A stretch of DNA of 21,452 nt from Collodictyon triciliatum. Its lineage: Eukaryota > CRuMs. Both the position numbers and the translations under genes were made by a program. The stretch is from positions 1 to 21,452 of the forward strand of contig JBHJMP010000518.1 in assembly GCA_043381765.1 (NCBI GenBank), given 5' to 3'. The notes under the pieces are model-generated. The model was not told where the DNA came from. It did not search any database and was given only the letters and a program-made list of their open reading frames with translations. This document shows positions 8,840 through 20,082 of the stretch, one piece after another. Every line of letters starts with the position of its first letter. The first letter of the stretch is position 1.

Positions 8840-11800
8840 ATGTCCACCAAACTCATACTTTTTGGAGACCTTGTTCCGACCTGTATATTCCGTTTGCTTT
8901 CGTTTCATCGCACTAAAGACTTTTTGGTTGTTTTAATGCGACCAGAACACGACTTATTGCAGGGGACTCTAAAATTCACCGTCAATCCATCATGTCTTCT
9001 GTATCTGAATGAAAGATATACTCATGAAATACAGAAGGAAAATGACTCATTCGGTTCGTGTTTTCAATTTTTTTAATTAACATATATGTAAGAGGTGCGT
9101 ATTGATGATTTAATTTATTTTTGTTAAAAGAAATGAAAACTGTTTCTTTACATAATCATTATTATTGAAATCATAATCTAATTGAAAGTAGAGCGGAGAA
9201 TTCTGTTTGATATAGTAGATATGATGAAGAAAGTTCCTTGCGTGAAGGTATTTCCTTTTTCTCATCAAACTTTGACTTGGCAAATCATCACCTTCACCTT
9301 TAGTCTAGGCAATCCTCTTCTAAAACAGAGTTCTTATTACAATAATAAGATTGAAGCCAGCACATCCTCCAATTTGGATGAGCGTCAAATCATAATTGAT
9401 TTATTTGAGAATGTAAAAAATCTTGAGGTACAGTTGTTTTATCCATCGATTCAAAGTGAATATTCCTTGGTTAAATCGTGATGTTATCAATCACAATTTA
9501 GATTTTCAACGTTTAATCGTCACTAGTGACTTACGTTTTTAAAACACTAAGGTGGAATCATCCTTCCCAGACTCTATCTTTGGATTGGAAAAGACATACA
9601 AACAAATTCAAAAAGTTTGCAACTTTTGTTTTCCACAATTTAGAATATTTTATATTTAACTAATATACTCTTGGATGTTATGTTAAATATAGTACTCATA
9701 GGAAGCCTTCATAATTGCTCACCAAATCTCTTTATTATACATAAAATCACTGCGGTTATGTCATCAGATATCTTTTCGCGGTGGATTAAGATCAATTTCA
9801 GACATATTAGTCGATTCTATTTCACTTGGACAGAGCCCGAACTTACGAACACCGCAGATTTGGCCCATGCTTATGTGGTTAGATTGCTCAAATAATGGAT
9901 TGACATCTCTAGATAAATCGTTGGTAGGAATTTTACTTATTGGAAACCCCTTTTTCTATCTATTATAATTACTTTAGACAAATAAAGGGAAAAATAATTA
10001 CTTTAGACAACCTTCTAGTACTTCCTTGAGTTTCTTTTTTGATTTTCATTCCATAATTGCTATATCATATCCTTACGAATCTCCCTATCAACTATTGCTC
10101 AGAAATTTTTGCCGGCGCTTCAGTATATCAACTTGAGCCATAACAACTTGACCATCGTCCCATTTCTGGATGATTGCTACAAACTTTCTCACATAGATAT
10201 GTCATATAACCAAATGAGTTCTCTAAGCGAGATATTCTTGTTCCTTGGTTGCATCACACATTTCAACCTTTGTTCGAATGGAATAGCCTCGACACTAGGA
10301 TTGGAAAAGATGCTTGGACTAGTGGTAATCATATTCCTCTGTCCATGCGCATCATTACATACATGCAAATTTGATCAATCACCTCCAAACTGATGGTGCT
10401 ATTATTAATATTATTCATGAATTCTTCAAACAATCTTTTCATCCGACAGAAACTGGACCTAAGCTACAACCTGATTTCAAACATCACTGAAGTTGAACGT
10501 CTTCGTGACCTTCCCTTTCTTACTCACCTAATTCTAGAAGGAAATCCTCTGTCTAACTCCCCTAACTACAGAACCACTGTCCTTCATGTTTTTGCAGTAA
10601 AGAGAAATGTATGTTTGCTTCGAAGGGCTATGTTTGCATCAGCTTGAATTATGCTGAATTATTATTGAGGTTTATTTATTTCTTAAAAAAACATTAGTTT
10701 GTTCTCGACGACTCTCCTGTTATGGATACGGAAACCATCGACCTTCTATCTATCACACCAAGAAATCGAATTAAAGTATTTGATTTACATTTACATTCGT
10801 CTGACTTAATATCTACCCTGTCACTCAATTGATATATATGAAGGTCCACCACAAGAAACGAATAGCGGATATTCACGATTTACAAAAAGATAATGTCACG
10901 AAGGAATACCAAGTTTTTTCTCATTCGACACAAGGTTTCCATAAAACGCCGATTTATTCTACATTATTACTAATCATGCATCAAGATGAAAACAAAAATA
11001 AACAAAAACAAAAAACAAAAACAAAAAAATAACAAAAAAAAAACGAATAAAATTACAAAATAACTGTGGATAGCTGCAATTATTTCTAGCAAAATTCTCT
11101 CCCTGCACTAAGTTGATGCACCACATCTTTTTTTTTACATGTAGCTTTAAGCTTGGCGTCTCGTCTGGAGCAGATGAGAAAGGAGGGTGGGAATAGTTGG
11201 CTACTCATATACAATCAAATGGACGAGCCTATCGGTGTCGATAACTCTTTTCCAGCAAAGTATGTATTCATCAAACACGGATTTCAGGAATGAATAGGTG
11301 TAGTGAAAAAGGGTCTCGCATGTTAAAATGAGTCGCATACGACATAATTGATTTCGTACTTTGACAAACAGGGGGCAAAACCCACCTCTTGCGCAGCAAA
11401 CAAAATCAAACTTGAGTTCTGTAAGTGCACCAGTGGAGCAAAACCAAATACCGAAACCTTCTGAGGAAAAAGGTATCCATAAATCGTTATTCATTCGTGT
11501 TAATAATGTATTACAACGATTTGTTCTGATTCAGGTTTGACAGAACCAAGCGCTGATAAATATGGACTGGGGTATGAATTTATGTTAAGAGATATATATT
11601 ACAAGGGAGATTGAAAACAGTTTTCAAATACAAAATTCAAAATAATGCGGCATTAGCCGCGCATCAATCACACGTTTAGTTCATGTTTTTAATAAGTTGT
11701 TCTGTAGATTCTCTCGGAAATATGTTGTAAAAGCGCTGCACAAAAGGCAAATAATTCTCGAGATGACAAACCTATACTTATCAGAGATATCCATGGACGA

Positions 11801-11925
11801 TGGTTCCGTCTTAAAATGCAGAGATATGAAACATATAATCAACTCTTATCAGGACCCGAGTAAGAAGTTTTCAAAAAATCACCTCTCGTTCAAATCTGCC
11901 TTGCTTTTTTCTTGGCTCTTTTCTT

Positions 11926-11995
<70 letters not shown>

Positions 11996-12095
11996 NNNNN
12001 NNNNNNNNNNNNNNNNNNNNNNNNNNNNNNNNNNNNNNNNNNNNNNNNNNNNNNNNNNNNNNNNNNNNNNNNNNNNNNNNNNNNNNNNNNNNNNN

Positions 12096-12156
<61 letters not shown>

Positions 12157-15100
12157 CGTCGTTGTCGTTTCTATTACTGTTACTGTTGGAAATTAGCCTT
12201 GAATAGCATGTACACCAGTGATGGCATCTCCATAGGATTGAGTCGTCGGTATAGATAATTTATCCTAAATTTCATCATACAGACCAGTCTTTGATTTATA
12301 CAATCGAGTTTGTTTCAAGCGAACAAGGAGGCACAGGAAGTGGAAAAATGAAGGTTGAAATGGTTAGATACGAATTTGAGCTAGAAGTTGTTTTGATCGA
12401 ATTCCAAAAGATAGTTCAATCCATTTTTTCCCATCAGGGTGAAACCAAGTAGGAAAAAAACAAACATCAACAATAAATATCTGAGCCTAAACAGTATTCT
12501 TGCTTTGATGCAGTTTTTATTTTATTTCAGTCTGCCAAATTATGAACGGTTAAATTTCTTTTTTTTTTTCTTCTTCTTTTTTAGGTCTCAGGGCCAAGCT
12601 ATGCTTTCTGTGGAACCCATGACGCTGCCTATGTAACTTTCAGTATTTTCCATTCCGTTTATGTGGGGAGTATATTTTCCTCTAATACTTTATGTTACCA
12701 TTTAATTGAATACACTGTTATCGCCTTACTTCTAGTGAGATACCTTTAAAGAAACAGCCATCCACCTCTGCCAACGATTCTTTCAGTAACACACCAAATT
12801 ATGGACATTCCTTTGACCCCGCACATCGACAACACACCCCACTTTCGAGTCCACCATTATCAGAGTTCTTTTCACCCAAATTGTCACAAAAATCGCTCGG
12901 GGAGACCGAAACGCAGACCAGAGATAGTCATGTAACTACCCGAAAGCCCGCCCAAAGTTTAGACTCTTTGGCGGCCTTATCACCAAGGTATACTTAATGG
13001 CACGATGACATCTCATCATGTGCTTACACCATGAAATAGTCTCTGGAAAATATTTGGGGACTACCAATAATTTTATATACTCATGAATGAAAATCTTCAT
13101 AGAGCTTCTATACTCCAATGCTTAATATTTATGGACATTTAAACATTTCAATACTTCTTACTGCATTTTTCTTATTTGTCATCATCTACCATAATTTTCT
13201 TTAACGTCATTTTATCATCAACCATCAAAGGGGACTCTCCAAGTCTCAAGCAAACACAAAAGCAGGGCTAAAGCATACCTCTGAAAAGACTGGACATGAT
13301 GATAGTGCAATTCATCTGCGATGTGCGTCTCCTCCATTGCAACTTAATTTCCCCGCACCTGCATCTCCCCGTCCGTCACGGTCTCCCCTGGGAGATAAGA
13401 TCGATCCGACAGTCCACACCTTTTTTCGCTCACAGATTTTAAAAGGGAGAGTCGAAAAAATTGTTTGCTATCTCGAGTGTTCGTACTTAAAATACGGGTC
13501 GAAAATTTCTGAAGAAAGGCAGGCCATCATTCTTCCAAAAATTATGACTTTCTTTTAATATATATATAGAATACCTGTGGTAGATAATTATTTTTAATTA
13601 TATGAATTTTTGAGTGATAAGAACAACATCATGATCTCATCTAATTGTACCCGGTAAATATCAATAATTTTCAAATGCCTTTCACATTTTAGACTGGCAT
13701 ATGTATTCTGGATGGAATCAAGTCTGTACATAATAAAAGACAAGAAAGGAGCAACTGGTCAGATTGTCTTCTCTTTGTATCATCAATATATATTTCTAAT
13801 ATTATGCATACTTTGCATTGCGCAAGAGATGCTAATTTGCAGAACAATATGTGTTCATTTAAATTCTAACCCATCACGAAAGCTCTTACATATGTGAATA
13901 TACCATTTTTTTCTTGTGTTTTGAACTTTTTTTTCTCTTTGTAGGCCATGAAATGGGTGCTCATATTCAATCAAACCAAATCAAGAGACTTGGGATTGGT
14001 TCTTGGTGTCAACTTATTCGGTATGCAGCTAATATCGACTTTGTTAAGTCAAGTTAAAAAAAATTCTTATCTTGAAACCCAACAACATCGCGACAGAATC
14101 GAAATGGGCACTGTGGCGCATATATTGCTTGTGAGAGATAAAGCAAAGACTGAGAAGGTGCTGGACTTTATCAATCGCTCGTGGATGACACCGACAGGCT
14201 CTCCTCATAAATTCGATGTCTATTTTTATGAGGCGGAAACACAATCGGTCATTGGAGAGGTATGGAGTATTCCTGAAGCTGAAAATATGTTGGGTATATA
14301 TAAAGCACACTTTACGGTTTTGAACATATCTGATATTTTCATTTGCACTTTTATCTCTTAATTTTCTTATTTTATGACTCTTAAAAGGAAATAAATGATG
14401 TTTTTATTTATCAAACGAATACCTTCCTATCTGGAATTGCACTTTCTTTTAAGTTGGTGGAAGACTTGGAAGGAGATGACGCAGTGGCAAACTTCTACTT
14501 GATGGTCTTTATGGTGACTGACAAAGAAGATGATTCAACGTGTCCATGTAGACACGGTGGCTCTTCCATCATACCCATTTGTTAATCTCTTGCAATTCTT
14601 TTAATTTCCATTTATTTCCATCCAATTTGTACAAAAATCTAGAGTCACTCTTCCCTTTTTTCAATAATAATAATAATCGTACGCAACCCTTCTTTTTTTT
14701 TTAATTCACCCATGTTGGACAGGGCTAGACTTTTATCTATTTATTTCTTCATGATATACCTCATGCTTTTTTCTTCATGAACTCATTTCTGAATTTGTTT
14801 TTTTCCTTTTACAAACTAAATACTTTTGCCCTCTACTGCCGCACTCCCGCCCATAGAGTCGCGCCCCGTTCTGCCCCGGTCGGTGGTGGTCACGGAAGAG
14901 CGAATATACATTCTCCACGATGACTACATCCGCTGGCCTCTTCTCCCCGGTGCTCCGATTCCGACGACGCCCGAATTCAAGTGCGACAAGCAAGCAAAGA
15001 TTCTTGAAGTCACACGACTGGTATAGTTATGATTGGTTGCTTAAAAGAAAAGAAAAAGGACAAGATAGAAGAAACCACCTGCAATTTTCATACCGATTGT

Positions 15101-15441
15101 TCAGTGTATCATCTCAGTCACAATACGCTTTAATTCTGTTTCTATCAAATATTTCCTCCCGTTTTAAATTGAAAGATGTGCTTTTCATCCGTTCCTATGT
15201 GTATTTATGGAGCAAAAGACGGAAAGGCTACAAAGTACATAATGAAGCGCCTGTTCAATCCGTGTAGGAACTGTTTGGCGACTGCGGCTGTCAGGTGTTC
15301 ATGGAATCAGAAGAGAACGACGCAGAGTTTACATGGCAGATTGTAACGTCATGTCAAACATCCAGACAATCGCTCGTGCATTCAATCTCGTCAAAATGGA
15401 AGCACTTTTTCAAAGTTGACTTGGAAATAACACAACGATGA
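8840..15441 (+). CDS. STK11IP/LIP1-like LRR and PH-domain protein
   Basis: Twenty-three exons form a phase-consistent model of 3,099 nt (1,032 aa; human STK11IP is about 1,090): 8840-9053, 9189-9455, 9502-9534, 9802-9923, 10103-10324, 10450-10608, 10698-10775, 10844-10934, 11145-11259, 11372-11472, 11535-11571, 11708-11859, 12197-12241, 12283-12448, 12585-12632, 12736-12987, 13231-13482, 13693-13757, 13945-14020, 14097-14259, 14454-14556, 14857-15020, 15268-15441. After an LIP1-type N-terminus come LRRs (LDCSNNGLTSLDKSL, LQYINLSHNNLTIVPF, KLDLSYNLISNITEV) and the cap LILEGNPLSNSPNYRTTVL. ASRLEQMRKEGGNSWL matches the conserved segment after the LRRs in STK11IP. PH-like regions at 11708-12448, ~13400-14259 and 14454-15441 flank a Ser/Pro-rich linker. 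Animal STK11IP binds the LKB1 kinase and associates with endolysosomes. Weak points: the first Met, exon 3, the 12242 donor (gtcgtc) and the 13483 donor (an alternative lies about 15 bp later). Nischarin is the nearest alternative family. Confidence 0.85.
11927..12156. repeat. Poly-T, 100-N gap and (TTG)n in an STK11IP-like intron
   Basis: A 69-nt T run (11927-11995), a 100-N gap of probably nominal size (11996-12095), then about twenty TTG triplets (12096-12156). All lie inside the intron between the exons ending at 11859 and starting at 12197. The flanking exons join in phase 1, so no exon needs to be hidden in the gap, though one cannot be excluded. Confidence 0.95.
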
Positions 15442-15936
15442 AAATATGCGAGTCTTTTGCGAGGGAGATAAATATATTGACTAGACTATGGAAAGTGCAC
15501 TTGTTTTCTTTCTTTTTTCTCCTGTTTTTTCTTTAACTCATTTTTTTTTTTATTTATTTAAATCGTCCTGGACGAAAGCAAGAGAAAAAAGGCTGTGTGG
15601 AGTGGAATAAAGAGAAAAGAAAGAAAAGAAAAAAAAAAAAGAAAAACTACGAGAACGGTGTGTCGCCACTGTCGCTTCTCCCCCAACTTCTTTGGCTCTG
15701 CGATGGAGTCAGTCAAGGCCGCTTGTTTACACCACCAGATAACCTGCCCTTCTTTTTTTTTTCTCTTTTTTTAATCATCTTTTCATTCTTTTCTTTCTCT
15801 CATCACATCTTTTTTTTTTAACTATGAAGTAGCAAGGTTCACCGATCCTGTTGAGTGAGCTGTTTTGTGACGGTGAGGTCGCACTTGACACAGAGAGAAC
15901 AAACAAGAAACCACAGCGGCCGGGGGAATCAGCGGG
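15442..15936. other. Spacer between STK11IP-like and LRR genes
   Basis: Contains the 3' UTR of the upstream gene, purine-rich (15600-15645) and pyrimidine-rich (15750-15825) tracts and the 5' leader of the LRR gene. From about 15840 the GC content rises sharply, consistent with a transcribed leader before the Met at 15937. The pyrimidine tract at 15750-15825 may belong to the LRR gene promoter. No other gene seen. Confidence 0.6.
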
Positions 15937-18900
15937 ATGGAAGACGTGCGCAGCGTTGAAGAGGAAGTCCGGGATCTCGCGTGGACTCTCAAGATCACGC
16001 CGAAAGCGCTGCTTGGGAAGCGTGATTTGTTTCTGTCTTGGCACGGCCTTGAGTCTCTCTCTGAGGTGGTCGGGTTCCTCACAGGACTGACCAACCTGCA
16101 GCTTGTCGGGAATCAAGTAATAAAAATAATACAAATCATAATCATAATCATAATCATAATCATAATAACATAGTAAAATAAAATAAAATAATGATAATAA
16201 TAATCATAATCATAATAATATAATATAATAAAATAAAATAAAATAAAATAATGATAAATAAATAAAATATAACAACAACAATGATAATAATGATCATAAT
16301 CATAATCATTATTATAATCATAATAAAATAAAATATAACACATAAATGACACGAAAAGATACAGGATGAAGTAGATAAACAAAAATATTTCATTACTATA
16401 AGGTATTATTTCACCCAAAAAAATCAGCAAGAGCGATATTAAAAAATTATAACACCCTTCGCTTATACCACTATTATTAGTAAAGTGTCATTTTTAATGG
16501 TCGTTTTTTGTAGTTAAGCTTACTTCCCGACTCGATTAGCTTCCTAAGTGAACTACATGTTCTGAATTTGGCAGAAAATATCGTAGTTCTACATTTATAT
16601 TTCAATTTGTGTACACTAGATTCTTCTCATACATCACTCTGATAATATAAATGGCGGTGACAGCATTGATATATTTTTTCCTCTGCGATGTAGTTTTCTG
16701 TCATTCCAACAGTTTTATCTTCTTTGTCAGGGTTGGAGGAAATTAGCTTCTACAAAAACAGCGTATTTATTTTTCTTTTCTTTTGATTGCGCGACAGCGA
16801 ATGTTTTATGATAACAAATAATTAAAAAATTTTTTTTAGAAAGTAGCCTTAAATATTGTGTGAAATAATTTCTACAGTTGACAAATATTTACGGGTTGAG
16901 TCTGCTTATTCACCTCACTTCTCTGGATTTGTCCCAAAATCTTGTTTGTATTTCATATTCATCATGATTTGACTTCTAAAATCAGACATGACGAATGCGC
17001 TCTTATTTGTTTATCGCTTAACACCGACTCAGTTGACCCAAAACGATTTTGGTGATGGCTTAAGCCGCTTGACGTCTCTTCAGAAACTTCTTCTCCATGA
17101 TAACAACGTACCGCCGAACATATTCACCTCCCGCCTACTTTTTATTCATACCAGAGTATGATACAATAGTTAGGAAAGGTAACACGATAAACGCATCCAG
17201 ATAAGCATTTTTCCACGTGTCCTTACCACCCTGACTGGATTGACTGAGCTGCATCTGAGGAGAAATAATGTAGTTTTGGATATTCTTGTATTTTATTGCT
17301 GCAAAAATAGAATATAGCTAAAATACTACCAATTTTACACACAATACTGACCATATATATGGGTCAAAGGAAAAGAAGAAGAAAAAGAAAATATTTATTC
17401 CCAACTATAATAGTTATCTCAGGATGAATATCTAGTCAGGGAGCTTAAAAATCTTCGCATTCTTAATTACTCTGAGAATTCAGTAAGCTTTTATGTCTTC
17501 ACCACATCAAAAAGTGCGATTTTCTAAACTTTTTTTGTCCAACACACTTACAATGTCACTCTCTGAACAGTTTCGCCCGTTCCAGCCATTTCTTCTGCAC
17601 ATCAAAGACTTAGAGTACCTGGAAATATGCTCCAACTCAGTACTACTCTCATAAATATGCACTGAATAGACTTTTACAAATATCAATAAAAATAAATCAA
17701 CTGCACCCTCTATATTATTTAATCAAAAAATGATGACCGCAGCTGATATCCATCGATATCGGTATTCACGCGGTAACTAATCTAAGGATTCTTCATGCAT
17801 CAAAGAATCGGGTAAACATTTTATCTTGTCTTTGATCATACCATTATGCAGTTATTTAGCACAAAAAAAGTGTTTTAAAAAGTCGTAACCAATTTCTAGT
17901 TACTCTCCTTACCCAGTGACATCGGCCTCTTGACCAATTTAGATACCTTATGCATATCTCATAATATGGTTTTCAGCTTTATTAATTAGAAAAATTACCT
18001 TGAAGATAACATTTCATCTGAAAGAAAAGTTATTGAAAGAATAACTCTTATTCTAAAAAAAAAGATACGTGAATTACCGGAAAGCTTCAGCAATCTAGCA
18101 AATCTTAAAAAATTGGAAGTCTGCGAAAATCTTGTTGGTCTTTTATATCATCACACGCCTTTATTGATACTGTATAACGTATATATGATTACACACTCAC
18201 AGATTTCGGTACTCCCTGACTCTATCACTGGCTTGACCGGCTTGGTTTCTATACACATGTCAAAAAACAAGGTAAGAAGTTTGCGTCAACCAAATGATGT
18301 AGTGAATTACAAATGATAAACGAGTTCTTGCGATATGCGCAGATAAGTAGCATACCAAGAAACATCGGTTCACTTGTTATGTTGGAGCAATTGAGTTTGT
18401 CTGACAACCAAGTAATTTTTTTGATTAAAAGTCTAGTAGCTTTGATGAAATACTGAATTATACATGATATCATTTTACTGAGTGAATACCCTTCTTCTGC
18501 ATTTATTGATGAATACTGACGGCTTTTCATTGAATACATATATCAACTACTTTTGATGGTTTGCAGGTGTCTCATATTCCTGACTCGATATCACGGTGCA
18601 GTAGTTTAAAGTTTCTGTGGCTGAATCATACCATCGAAAACAGCTCATCCGTAGTAAGTTTCTTTTTTATCGACTTTCTTTCCCCCAAGTTTAAATTCAC
18701 ATTTATATCTTTCGATATTGAAGCTATCAACCAATCCAATTAACTTTTTTACATCTGAGAAAGCTTTCTAGTCTACCAGAGAGCGTATGTCAGATTAAGA
18801 CCTTGGAGGGTCTCTTTCTTAGCGGACAATCGGTATGTCATCTACAATATTTTTTTAAAAAACAACAACAACAACAACAACAACAAACGAGTGAATATAT

Positions 18901-19903
18901 TTACCTCACGTTTAATCTTTCTTACTTTTTCATACAATATTCTTTTCCAGTGGTGTTGGTATCCATCCAAGTCATGTTCTCGAAATGACATCACCCATTC
19001 ATCTTAGATTGAAATTGTGTCAGATTCGATTTCAAACCTTGAAAATCTGTGCTACTTCTGGTTGAAGGGCAACGCGGTTCGTGGGCAAACATCTAAGAAT
19101 TTTGCATTTGTTTCCGTTTCGTTTAAAGTCAACTACATTTGAACTCTAGATTAAGGAATTCAAGACGCAATTCACCCGCTTGGGCAAGCTGAAATCTTTT
19201 GTTCTTTGTGACAACAAGGTCCGAATACGTCGATAAATAATGCGGAATATAAAGAGTTTCACTTTCTCAAATCACTAGCAGATTCTCCAAAATATTTGGC
19301 ACAGATTTCACTAATGCCGGTTTTTTTTTTGTTTTGTTTTTTTTGCACATCGGGTTCAGATACCATCACTACTTCGTGAACACCTGAATGGATTCTCGTC
19401 ATTATCAACATTGAATCTGAGTGGCTGTGAGGTGCTTGCATTTTTTTTCATTTTTTCATTTTGCTTAGTTTTCTGGTTCCCACGCTTTAATTTGCATCGC
19501 CTATAGTGAGGGAGCTGGTTTATGAACTCATTTACATGAACAAAACATCACAGCTTGCTTTCATCGAAGACGAATTCTGACAGGAAATAAAGATGAGCAG
19601 ATTTAAAAACGTCAAACACACAGCCGAATGATAACTGCAAAGAAAATGCCCAATAAATGATAAATTCCGTTCAAATCAACGCTGGTATCCATATTCTTGG
19701 ACACAACACCCGAATAAAATGTTTTTTCTTTCTCTTATTTCTTATTATTTTATTAATTTTTTAATTTGCGAATTGTCCTTCAGATTACGGCAAAAATGCC
19801 AGATACATGGATACGAATCACACCCTTGGATACCGACTTTTCTCTTTTGTGGAACGACAATCTTTTGCTTTTTGCTTTTCGCTTTTCGAATCTGGAATCT
19901 TGA
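15937..19903 (+). CDS. Leucine-rich repeat protein, one repeat per exon
   Basis: Nineteen exons, all introns phase 0, about 494 aa. Exon 1 (15937-16116, 60 codons) gives an N-terminal helical cap and first LRR, ending TNLQLVGNQ. Seventeen exons each give one LRR: 16514-16582, 16694-16762, 16878-16943, 17033-17107, 17201-17269, 17423-17482, 17571-17639, 17743-17811, 17900-17968, 18065-18133, 18203-18271, 18343-18411, 18567-18650, 18764-18832, 19008-19076, 19150-19218, 19360-19431. Twelve are exactly 69 nt (23 codons), the others 20, 22, 24, 25 and 28. The consensus is [ILV]xxLPxSIxxLxxLxxLxLxxNx, the SHOC2/PIRL-like class, cut after the conserved Asn plus one residue; examples are ISVLPDSITGLTGLVSIHMS and IRELPESFSNLANLKKLEVC. 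The last exon (19784-19903, stop TGA) is a non-repeat tail. There is no signal peptide, membrane segment or kinase domain, so a cytoplasmic binding scaffold is inferred. Partners are unknown. At exon 14 the alternative donor after 18653 (gtaagt) adds one codon. Confidence 0.9.
16118..16340. repeat. (ATAATC)n / (AAAAT)n microsatellite in LRR-gene intron 1
   Basis: Imperfect ataatc, aataaaat and aacaac units fill the left half of intron 1 (16117-16513). The - strand reads open as Ile/Tyr/Asp-rich low complexity because the array lacks stops there; it is not coding. Confidence 0.9.
18861..18886. repeat. (AAC)n microsatellite, intronic
   Basis: Eight to nine AAC triplets within the intron 18833-19007 of the LRR gene. 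The apparent poly-Gln frame is not part of any supported exon. Confidence 0.9.
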
Positions 19904-20082
19904 CTGACTCAACTCGATTCAAACACATCAGCCTTTTTTTTTCCATTTTCTTTTTCTTTTTTTTTAATACTTGCGCCTTAGGTCGCCAGAAGCTTTCGTC
20001 AGCAACAACAGGCAGTGCATAAAGCAGTAACATTCACACACCCGCAGAAAGACGAGAAGAGAAGACTGGAAAGTAGCCACCA
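19904..20082. other. Short spacer and PSME3 leader
   Basis: Only about 180 bp separate the LRR-gene stop from the PSME3 start. It contains T-rich tracts (19935-19968) and a GC-richer leader (19975-20082). The PSME3 promoter must be very compact or overlap the end of the LRR gene. Confidence 0.6.

Noticed and set aside
9552-9614. Possible extra exon (VESSFPDSIFGLEK) in the STK11IP-like gene
   Set aside because: Its phase does not fit its neighbours in that frame, whereas joining 9534 directly to 9802 is phase-consistent and matches the animal protein layout better. It remains a possible alternative exon in another frame.
10103-10775. Nischarin identity for the LRR block
   Set aside because: The LRR block alone is similar to both families, but no PX domain precedes it and the later exons and the N-terminus follow STK11IP order.
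16113-16430. Ile/Tyr/Asp-rich - strand frames
   Set aside because: Translation of the ataatc/aaaat microsatellite in intron 1 of the LRR gene.
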